DNA of 7,674 nt from JBDTMC01 sp039934475 (lineage in GTDB: Bacteria; Acidobacteriota; Terriglobia; Bryobacterales; Bryobacteraceae), in assembly GCA_039934475.1 (NCBI GenBank), contig JBDTMC010000377.1, forward strand, positions 1 through 7,674, in the 5' to 3' direction. Positions within the stretch are counted from its first letter, which is position 1. Each line of letters opens with the position of its first letter. Below are positions 1 to 5,041 of the stretch, in pieces. Below the pieces are notes generated by a model. The model saw only the letters and a list, made by a program, of their open reading frames with translations. It did no database searches and was not told the DNA's origin. The position numbers and the translations under genes are program-made.

Positions 1-165
1 TTCCCCTTCCCCCCCATTCCTCGCCGCCGGGCTGAGTAAACCTTTAGCAGTGCCCGCCGTTTTAAGAAAATATTCGCCTTATTTTCATCAACTTCCCTGA
101 ACCGCCGTTCGTTTTCGCCCTCTCGCCTCCTACTATCCACACGGGAGAGAGGACTCCCCTAGGCT
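1..165. other. Leader / intergenic region upstream of the + strand gene cluster
   Basis: No gene can be supported here. Frame 1 is open from the left edge to a TAA at 37-39, which could be the last 12 codons of an upstream gene, but that is too short to judge. An AT-rich stretch at about 58-90 stands out in GC-rich surroundings and is the likeliest place for the promoter of the genes starting at 166, although no convincing -35/-10 pair can be read. A small inverted repeat, GAAC (99-102) and GTTC (107-110) around the loop CGCC, is followed by TTTT at 112-115. It could be a weak terminator of an upstream transcript or part of the leader RNA. Confidence 0.3.
143..158 (+). promoter_or_regulatory. 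Hairpin with the Shine-Dalgarno sequence in its loop
   Basis: GGGAG (143-147) pairs perfectly with CTCCC (154-158), leaving the six-base loop AGAGGA (148-153). This loop is the only good Shine-Dalgarno match upstream of the ATG at 166. The linear spacing of 12 nt is long, and folding would shift how the site is presented to the ribosome. The pairing is seen directly; a regulatory role is inference. Confidence 0.4.
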
Positions 166-474
166 ATGACCCCTATTACTACGCTTGTGACCACGGGATC
201 CAGTCCCGTAAGTCTAGCCACCGTGCTCCCTAACTCCGGTAGGTGCGCCAAACTGCTCCTGGTCGCCTTCGCCGGAAATTCCGATCGCATCGCCGTCGGA
301 CTTGCCGGCATGAATCTCACCACCGGAAACTCAGTGATCAATGATGCCATGCAGCCCGGCGACACCCTCAGCCTGGAATCGCAATCCGACTCCAACCGCG
401 TGTACGCCGGCCTCTACTATCTCAACAGCCCAACCAGCGGACAGAAGATGCTCTGTACTCAATGGATCAGCTGA
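166..474 (+). CDS. Small hypothetical protein, first gene of the exported cassette
   Basis: This 102-residue protein is not recognised. The start is ATG at 166; an in-frame TAG at 160-162 rules out a longer version, and AGAGGA at 148-153 is the likely ribosome binding site. No signal peptide or membrane helix is visible. It is rich in Ser, Thr, Gly and Asn, with alternating hydrophobic strands (KLLLVAFAG near 29-37, DRIAVGLAGM near 40-49, NRVYAGLYYLN near 77-87), which suggests a small beta-sandwich. It resembles in style small virion or appendage-associated proteins of phage-like clusters, but no diagnostic motif is present. The next gene starts 8 nt after its stop (or overlaps it by 13 nt with an alternative start), so the two are probably cotranscribed. 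Function unknown. Confidence 0.6.
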   Translation: MTPITTLVTTGSSPVSLATVLPNSGRCAKLLLVAFAGNSDRIAVGLAGMNLTTGNSVINDAMQPGDTLSLESQSDSNRVYAGLYYLNSPTSGQKMLCTQWIS

Positions 475-482
475 GAAACACT

Positions 483-1448
483 ATGCGCACACTGATTTCA
501 TGCACGATTCTCACGCTGGCCCTGCTCGGATCTTCTTTCGCGCAGCGCATTAGCCGCACTGTCCCGATCAGCATCGGCCCAACCGCTCCGGCCAACTGCC
601 GGCCCGGCGGGCCCCTCTTCTTCGCCACTACCTCGCCCACCCTCTACTACTGCTCCGCCCTCGACACGTGGGCGCCGATCAGCAGCAGTGGCGGGATCCC
701 TGACTCGCCCAGCATCACAGGCCAGGTCACAGCAGATTCCTACACCACTCGTGGATCCGGGGCTGGACTTCACACCTGGAAGAACTCAGGCGACTCCAAC
801 TATGTGGCAACCGAAGGCTTCACGGGAACCCGTGCTGCCAGCCTGACTCTCGCCCAGCCCGGCACTGATCCCACTACCATTCGCGGCGTCCCTTCCTGGA
901 ACGCGCCACAATCTGGAAAGTCTACGTGTGCCGCATGGATCATGCCAATGAAAACCGAGGCGGCGTCCTCGACGACAGTCAGTCCCGCGGCCGCCGCTTC
1001 TGTCTGTCTCATGTCCCTACCCTTCAGCACGCCGTCACCCTTTGCAGCCGCCGGGGCGATCTACCAGTACAACGGCACTGGAAACTGGACGGCCGGTGCG
1101 TCGGCTATTTCCACTTACAAGCTCCAGCTCTCAACAGCCGCGAACTGCGGCGGCACTACCATCGATTTGGCCAGCAACGGTTTTGGCACAGCCAACAATG
1201 CCGCGGGAAGCTGGCGAGTTACCGGATACCTCTCCGTACTCACCACCGGCACAACGGGGACCGTCACGTCCTATATTGAGCCTTCCATGGTGCTCACGGG
1301 CCCTGCTTACCAAACGCACCCTACAGCACTCGCCTCCACGACAGTGAATACCACCGTCACCGATTACTGGCTCAACCTTGTCGTCACTACCAGTGGCGCC
1401 AATCCGTTGTGGAACCAATATCTCGGCATTCTTCAGAAGGTGAACTAG
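483..1448 (+). CDS. Exported beta-rich hypothetical protein, phage-appendage-like
   Basis: The 321-residue reading from ATG 483 begins with a textbook signal peptide: MR, a hydrophobic core TLISCTILTLALLGSS, and probable cleavage after SFA (residues 18-20). An in-frame ATG at 462 would add seven polar residues and overlap the previous stop; neither start has a strong Shine-Dalgarno site, so 483 is preferred for the cleaner signal peptide. The mature N-terminus carries a motif of the form P..C..G.LFF...Y.C...TW (Cys39, Cys57, Trp63) followed by a Ser/Gly linker (68-71). I recall this motif from exported proteins of Acidobacteria. The C-terminal part (about 208-318: STYKLQLS, GSWRVTGYLSVLTTG, DYWLNLVVTT) looks like a beta-sandwich domain of the kind seen in phage virion-associated proteins. 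The transmembrane signal plus phage-like fold is an odd combination. It may be a surface or extracellular binding protein. Fold assignment is inference from pattern, not from a search. Confidence 0.65.
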   Translation: MRTLISCTILTLALLGSSFAQRISRTVPISIGPTAPANCRPGGPLFFATTSPTLYYCSALDTWAPISSSGGIPDSPSITGQVTADSYTTRGSGAGLHTWKNSGDSNYVATEGFTGTRAASLTLAQPGTDPTTIRGVPSWNAPQSGKSTCAAWIMPMKTEAASSTTVSPAAAASVCLMSLPFSTPSPFAAAGAIYQYNGTGNWTAGASAISTYKLQLSTAANCGGTTIDLASNGFGTANNAAGSWRVTGYLSVLTTGTTGTVTSYIEPSMVLTGPAYQTHPTALASTTVNTTVTDYWLNLVVTTSGANPLWNQYLGILQKVN

Positions 1449-2759
1449 ATGCCGCGCTCCTTGTTGCTCCTATTCCTCAGTGCGGCCATGGCGGCCATGG
1501 CGGCCGCGCAGTTTACGCCCGCTCCCGGCTCCTGTTCGCAGGCGCACTGCGACTCACAACTGTCCGATCAGGGCACGCTCGCCCCGCCGTTGCTGATCAC
1601 CAAGACCACCTACGATCAGACCGGCGGCGCCAATATCGGCCTCGGCTGCTCTACCAACAACGCGCTGTTCGCCTGCACGTTCCAGACCGTCCCCAGCCTC
1701 GTCGTTTATGATCCGGTTGGCGCACGAATCTGTACGTCCGGTAACGAACTCGACACTCAGGCGTACCACTCCGCTCCCGCCTTGGACACCAGCGGCAAAC
1801 TCGTCCTCGGAGACTCAAGCCATGTCGTCATGTTCGACGCCACCAACGTCACTGGCGGCCTCTGCGCCGTCCGTTGGCGCAGTGCCGCCCTTAATGGGTC
1901 GCCAGTCTCGATCCTCTTCGATCCGCCCAATAGTCTCGCCATGGCCGCCACAACCACGGGATGGATTTACTCCATTTCCACGGTCGACGGACACACTGTC
2001 GCCGCCGCCTCGATGTCCGACAGCGGCCACAACTACCTCACTACCAATACGCCCTGTGTCCAGGGCTCGAAGATCTTCATCGTTACCCAGCGCAACGGCG
2101 GCCCGGTATCCGATGGCCGTATCTTCGGGTTTAATACAACCGACTTAACAGCCGCAATCGGATTCCCGGTCGCCGTCACTGGGCCATCGTTCGCCTCGCC
2201 TGTCTGCTATGGCGGCTGGGTGATAACCGATGACGCCACGCCTGCCGCAATTTGGATTGGTCAAGCCAACGGCACCCCGGCCGCCTGGAGTCCTGTCGTC
2301 TTGCCCGCTCCCGCAATTGCGTCTTTTGCCCTCGACCTGAGAAACCCAGCTTCTGTATGGATTGCTATGAGTAACACGGGCTTCCTCCGGCAGCAGCAGG
2401 TCGGCAATGGCGCCAGCCTCGGGACTTTGGCCATGTTCGACGCCAACGGAATCGGCTCCGTGCCAGCCTCCGCGCTAACCATCGTCGGTCCTCCCAGCAA
2501 TCCCTATCTCATCGCCGGTTTGGCGGGTGGGGGAAAGACTTCGGCGACAATGTTCGACCTGACCACGAAGACACCCGTCTGGACGGTCTACGCAGACAGC
2601 GGCTGTAACGGACAGTTTCCCGTCCTCAACACCGCCACCCACAATGTGGTCGCCTTCACCAGTAAGACCGGAGGAGCGTACTTCGCCTCCGGCCCCAGCG
2701 CGTCAAGTACTATCCGAGGCGGTGTTACTATCCGGGGCGGTGCCGCTACCGTCCGATGA
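1449..2759 (+). CDS. Exported beta-propeller-like protein with TIRGGV C-terminal repeats
   Basis: This 436-residue protein starts with ATG at 1449, directly after the TAG of the previous gene. AAGGTG at 1437-1442 lies inside that gene six bases before the ATG, indicating translational coupling. Residues 1-20 form a signal peptide (MPRSLLLLFLSAAMAAMAAA, cleavage likely before Gln21). The mature protein has repeated strand pairs ending in patterns such as LVLGDSSHVVMFD (118-130), GWIYSISTVDG (171-181), GRIFGFNTTD (223-232), SATMFDLTTKTPVWTVYA (365-382). These resemble PQQ/WD40-like propeller blades in which a value is read out along the chain. It has nine Cys residues after the signal peptide (29, 34, 67, 76, 95, 139, 203, 253, 386), compatible with disulfides outside the cytoplasm. 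The tail (421-436) repeats TIRGGV. No catalytic residues are recognisable; a structural or ligand-binding role is likely, substrate unknown. Confidence 0.7.
   Translation: MPRSLLLLFLSAAMAAMAAAQFTPAPGSCSQAHCDSQLSDQGTLAPPLLITKTTYDQTGGANIGLGCSTNNALFACTFQTVPSLVVYDPVGARICTSGNELDTQAYHSAPALDTSGKLVLGDSSHVVMFDATNVTGGLCAVRWRSAALNGSPVSILFDPPNSLAMAATTTGWIYSISTVDGHTVAAASMSDSGHNYLTTNTPCVQGSKIFIVTQRNGGPVSDGRIFGFNTTDLTAAIGFPVAVTGPSFASPVCYGGWVITDDATPAAIWIGQANGTPAAWSPVVLPAPAIASFALDLRNPASVWIAMSNTGFLRQQQVGNGASLGTLAMFDANGIGSVPASALTIVGPPSNPYLIAGLAGGGKTSATMFDLTTKTPVWTVYADSGCNGQFPVLNTATHNVVAFTSKTGGAYFASGPSASSTIRGGVTIRGGAATVR
1482..1508 (+). repeat. 9-bp tandem repeat coding the signal peptide
   Basis: GCGGCCATG occurs at 1482-1490 and 1491-1499, followed by a degenerate third unit GCGGCCGCG at 1500-1508. 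The array encodes Ala-Ala-Met, Ala-Ala-Met, Ala-Ala-Ala at residues 12-20 of the propeller-like protein, that is the end of its signal peptide. Because the unit is a multiple of three, slippage would change signal-peptide length without a frameshift. Confidence 0.75.
2709..2744 (+). repeat. 18-bp tandem repeat coding TIRGGV/A at the C-terminus
   Basis: Two adjacent 18-bp units, 2709-2726 and 2727-2744, differ at only a few positions (CGAGGC against CGGGGC, GTT against GCC). They encode TIRGGV and TIRGGA, and a third partial unit follows as ATVR before the TGA at 2757-2759. The repeat sits at the extreme C-terminus of the exported propeller-like protein. An anchoring, sorting or polymerisation tail is possible but unproven. 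Confidence 0.7.
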
Positions 2760-2761
2760 GA

Positions 2762-2781
2762 TCTTTCAACACTTTCAACAC
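2762..2781. repeat. Direct repeat, left copy (20 bp)
   Basis: TCTTTCAACACTTTCAACAC lies three bases after the stop of the propeller-like gene. Internally it is a perfect tandem of the 9-mer CTTTCAACA (2763-2771 and 2772-2780). The same sequence, with one T missing, recurs at 2851-2869, 89 bases downstream in the same orientation. Confidence 0.8.
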
Positions 2782-2795
2782 ATGAAGGAGATTTT
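2772..2795 (+). terminator. Weak terminator-like hairpin after the + strand cluster
   Basis: CTTTCA (2772-2777) can pair with TGAAGG (2783-2788, one G-T pair) around a five-base loop, and ATTTT follows at 2791-2795. The stem is short and AT-rich for a genome of this composition, so it would be a poor intrinsic terminator. Position, just after the last gene of the + strand cluster, is the main support. Confidence 0.25.
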
Positions 2796-2819
2796 AGAAT
2801 TCCTCCAAGAGGTTTAGCC

Positions 2820-2857
2820 TGAAAGAGATAGCCTAGCTTTCCAGGGTTGCTCTTTCA
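2820..2857. terminator. Inverted repeat between convergent genes
   Basis: TGAAAGAG (2820-2827) is the exact reverse complement of CTCTTTCA (2850-2857), separated by 22 bases. It lies between the converging propeller-like gene and rsmA and could act as a transcription end or RNA-stabilising hairpin for either strand. The long loop and modest GC make it weak; the right arm is also part of the direct repeat at 2851-2869. Confidence 0.3.
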
Positions 2858-2869
2858 ACACTTCAACAC
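2851..2869. repeat. Direct repeat, right copy (19 bp), overlapping the 3' end of rsmA
   Basis: TCTTTCAACACTTCAACAC matches the copy at 2762-2781 except for one deleted T. Positions 2863-2869 are inside rsmA: they hold its TGA stop (2863-2865), its last codon and one base of the codon before. A repeat that reconstitutes the 3' end of a conserved housekeeping gene is the usual geometry of an integration site, though nothing in the window identifies an integrase. Confidence 0.8.
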
Positions 2870-3618
2870 GGTTTTTCGTTGAGATTTTGGAGCCGGGCGA
2901 ACAGCGCGGCCAGCTCGGAGACCGCCAACTGCTCGGCTCGCTTACCCGCCTCGGGGAACCGGTCCAAAGCCTCCCGCCCGTATAAACCGGAGAGGTTGTT
3001 ACGCAGCGTCTTGCGCTTGTGCATGAAACACGCCGAGACGAACTTCAGGAATGCAGCAGTATCGGAGATGTCCGGCGACGGCGGAACACGGGTCAGCCGC
3101 ACCACTGCGGAATCCACTTTTGGTGGCGGCTGAAAGGAGCCTGGCGGAACCGTAAACAGCAGTTTGGGCTCGGCGTAAAGGCGGGTAAATACGGTCAGGT
3201 AGCCGTATTCCCGCGTCCCCGGAACGGCCACCAGTCGTTCGGCCACTTCCTTCTGCATCAGGAACACCGCGTGCTTGATCGGCATCGGCAGCACTTTCTC
3301 CAGAATCGGAGAAGTGATGTAATAAGGAAGATTTCCTGCAATGACCGTCGCCGGCCAGGGAGTCAGATCGACTTTCAGAAAGTCCCCGTGGACAACCGTC
3401 AGGCGCGGCTCATGCCTCGCTTCCAGGTCGGCGGCCAGCAGTGGGTCGAACTCGATCGCCACCACGTGCTCCGCCCGTGCCAACAGCGGCATCGTCAGCG
3501 CGCCCTTACCGGGTCCGATTTCGATGACTAACGGTTCTTCTTCCGGGCAAGCCGCGGCTGCGATGCGGTCCAGGATGGAACGGTGATGGAGGAAGTGCTG
3601 CCCCAGGCGGCGCGGCAA
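2863..3618 (-). CDS. rsmA: 16S rRNA (adenine1518-N6/adenine1519-N6)-dimethyltransferase
   Basis: RsmA (KsgA) uses S-adenosylmethionine to dimethylate two adjacent adenines in the 3'-terminal hairpin of 16S rRNA, a late cytoplasmic checkpoint of 30S assembly; loss in other bacteria gives kasugamycin resistance. The 251-residue protein shows the family motifs in order: LGQHFL (5-10), SAM-binding EIGPGKGALT (33-42), acidic Glu56 in VVAIEFD, GD at 78-79, catalytic NLPYYITSPI (96-105), FQPPPKVDS (162-170) and MHKRKTLRNNL (199-209). Length is slightly short but complete for the family. The start is TTG at 3618; the frame upstream reads CGT, CCG and then the TAA of the anti-sigma gene, so no earlier start exists. 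AAGGG at 3629-3633 is the ribosome binding site. It is the last gene of the - strand series, six bases after the anti-sigma factor. Confidence 0.96.
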   Translation of the reverse strand: MPRRLGQHFLHHRSILDRIAAAACPEEEPLVIEIGPGKGALTMPLLARAEHVVAIEFDPLLAADLEARHEPRLTVVHGDFLKVDLTPWPATVIAGNLPYYITSPILEKVLPMPIKHAVFLMQKEVAERLVAVPGTREYGYLTVFTRLYAEPKLLFTVPPGSFQPPPKVDSAVVRLTRVPPSPDISDTAAFLKFVSACFMHKRKTLRNNLSGLYGREALDRFPEAGKRAEQLAVSELAALFARLQNLNEKPC

Positions 3619-3624
3619 ACGCGG

Positions 3625-4317
3625 TTAGCCCTTCACGTCGATGTAGCTGGCCGGCTGGAACGAAATCTGTACTCTACCCGACATCGGCTGGCCGAACCCG
3701 GTCGCCGGCTTGAAGCGGACAAACAGCAGTGTGTTCTCAATATTACGGCGAAGCGCCGGATTGTCCATCCAATGATGCCCGCTGGTGACCGTGTAATCGA
3801 TCATGCGGCCCTGGTCGTCGATATCGACATCCAGGGTAACCACATCGCCGCTGAAACCAAACACGGTGCTCTTCAGGGACGCTCCGGTGTACAACCCGAG
3901 AGGCACATCGGCGCCTGCTTTGTAGCGAGGCGAAAAGTTCGGAACCAGCATGCAGAACAATAACAGAGCGGAACAGAAGCCACCGGCGAAGGGGATAGCC
4001 AGCGGACGCATTAAATTGTTGACAAACAACTGAACCCGGCTTCGGTATTCTTGAAAACGGCTGCTCCAGGTGATTCGTGTGAGGGTGCGGCTGCGCTCAC
4101 GGCTGGCCAGCACAAGCAGGGACATCTGCAGCCCGTCCGGCACCCGCCGCGGCGTGGCCTGAAGTAAAGCGCCCCTCATCTCCCGCATCTCGACCAGCAT
4201 CCGGTGACAGTCCCGGCAGCTCTCAAAGTGAGCAGACATCTCCTCGCTCTGCCCCTCCGGGAGAAACTGGTCGACGTATTCCGAAAGCTTTTCTGCAACG
4301 CCCTGGCACTTCATCAT
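3625..4317 (-). CDS. Zinc-finger anti-sigma factor with TonB-like periplasmic domain
   Basis: This 230-residue protein is the probable membrane antagonist of the ECF sigma factor encoded immediately upstream. Residues 1-50 form a ZAS/zf-HC2 domain with Cys4 and HFESCRDC (His30, Cys34, Cys37), the usual zinc ligands. A basic linker leads to a single membrane helix at about 105-126 (PLAIPFAGGF...LLLFCMLVP). The remainder, about 155-222, is predicted outside the cytoplasm. It contains VTLDVDIDDQGRMIDYTVTSG, a helix NPALRRNIENTLLFVRFKPA and a final strand GRVQISF, the strand-helix-strand pattern of TonB C-terminal domains. ATG at 4317 is chosen over 4314: AGGA at 4325-4328 is seven bases upstream and overlaps the sigma factor's TAG stop (4327-4329), implying translational coupling. 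By analogy to known pairs it would hold the sigma factor at the membrane until an envelope signal arrives. Confidence 0.88.
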   Translation of the reverse strand: MMKCQGVAEKLSEYVDQFLPEGQSEEMSAHFESCRDCHRMLVEMREMRGALLQATPRRVPDGLQMSLLVLASRERSRTLTRITWSSRFQEYRSRVQLFVNNLMRPLAIPFAGGFCSALLLFCMLVPNFSPRYKAGADVPLGLYTGASLKSTVFGFSGDVVTLDVDIDDQGRMIDYTVTSGHHWMDNPALRRNIENTLLFVRFKPATGFGQPMSGRVQISFQPASYIDVKG

Positions 4318-4326
4318 CCGAGGTTC

Positions 4327-5001
4327 CTACTCGGCCGGTTGAGGAGTCCATCGCAAAGACGGCTCCGGCTCCAGCCGCCCCACGAGTACTTTTCGCAATG
4401 CCTCGCGTCCGCGAAGGATGCGCGACTTAACGGTTCCCAGGGAGACCTGCAGTACGTCGGCGATCTCCTCATAGTTCAAATCCTCAATGTCCCGCAGCAC
4501 CACCGCGGCGCGGAATGCTGGGTTCAGTGTGCCTAGCGCTTCTTCAATCAGCGCGTGTGCTTCACTCCCGACGGCCAGTTCAAACGGCGAACGGCCGGGG
4601 TCTGAGAGACTGTCCCGATAACAGCGGCTTCCCTCCTCTTCGGCTTCCAGGCCCACTTCCTTCAGACGGTGCCGTGTGAACCATCGTCTCTGGTTGTACG
4701 CTTCGTTCACCGCGATGCGATAAACCCATGTCTTCAGGCTGCTCTGGCCGCGGAAACTGTTGACGCTCCGGAACACCTTCAGAAACACTTCCTGCAGCAC
4801 ATCCGCGGTCTCGCTGGGATCGTTCAATAGGCGAAAAACAAGGTTGTAAACCGGTTGTTGGAAGCGCGCAAGAAGCTCTTCGTATGCCGCTTCTTCGCCG
4901 GCGCGGAGACCCTCCAGCAGGAGCGCGTCGCGGGACTGCGCGTCCGGCGCCGGCGCCTCACATCCGGGTGCGAAATGATAGCGAACAGTAGAATCGGCCA
5001 C
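4327..5001 (-). CDS. ECF-type RNA polymerase sigma factor (RpoE-like)
   Basis: The 224-residue protein has the two-domain layout of extracytoplasmic-function sigma factors. Region 2 is at about 37-107, with DVLQEVFLKVFRSVNSFRG and SSLKTWVYRIAVNEAYNQRR for core binding and -10 recognition. Region 4 is at about 150-205, with LNPAFRAAVVLRDIEDLNYEEIA and the helix-turn-helix VSLGTVKSRILRGREALRK for -35 recognition. A first 30 residues of low-complexity Ala/Pro/Asp sequence precede region 2, and the linker contains a Glu-rich patch near 117-124. Start is GTG at 5001, supported by GAGG (5009-5012) seven bases upstream; a nearby ATG at 5020 is out of frame. It starts 40 nt after bshA and its stop overlaps the ribosome binding site of the anti-sigma gene. 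Target genes are unknown; the general role is switching on an envelope or stress regulon. Whether its own promoter lies in the 40-nt gap or inside bshA cannot be read. Confidence 0.94.
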   Translation of the reverse strand: MADSTVRYHFAPGCEAPAPDAQSRDALLLEGLRAGEEAAYEELLARFQQPVYNLVFRLLNDPSETADVLQEVFLKVFRSVNSFRGQSSLKTWVYRIAVNEAYNQRRWFTRHRLKEVGLEAEEEGSRCYRDSLSDPGRSPFELAVGSEAHALIEEALGTLNPAFRAAVVLRDIEDLNYEEIADVLQVSLGTVKSRILRGREALRKVLVGRLEPEPSLRWTPQPAE

Positions 5002-5041
5002 GTGCCAGCCTCACGCTCATTCTACTCCCAAAACATCCAGC

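Noticed and set aside
2517..2540. GLAGGGKT, a match to the Walker A pattern, in the propeller-like protein
   Set aside because: It occurs in an exported beta-rich protein with no Walker B or NTPase fold; the Gly-rich turn matches by chance.
2782..2817. A tiny open frame ATG to TAG (11 codons) in the convergent spacer
   Set aside because: Too short, no ribosome binding site at the right distance, and it lies between repeats that explain the region better.
2762..2869. Possible CRISPR array because of the repeated 20-mer
   Set aside because: Only two copies, imperfect, with a 69-bp spacer and no cas genes; the internal 9-mer tandem is not CRISPR-like.
3019..3531. A 170-codon open frame on the + strand
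   Set aside because: Antisense to the conserved core of rsmA; composition is that of a shadow frame (Arg, Gln, His rich).
4327..5001. Housekeeping sigma factor or LuxR-type regulator as an alternative identity
   Set aside because: The protein has sigma region 2 as well as the region 4 helix-turn-helix, lacks regions 1.1 and 3, and is paired with a ZAS protein, all fitting an ECF sigma factor.
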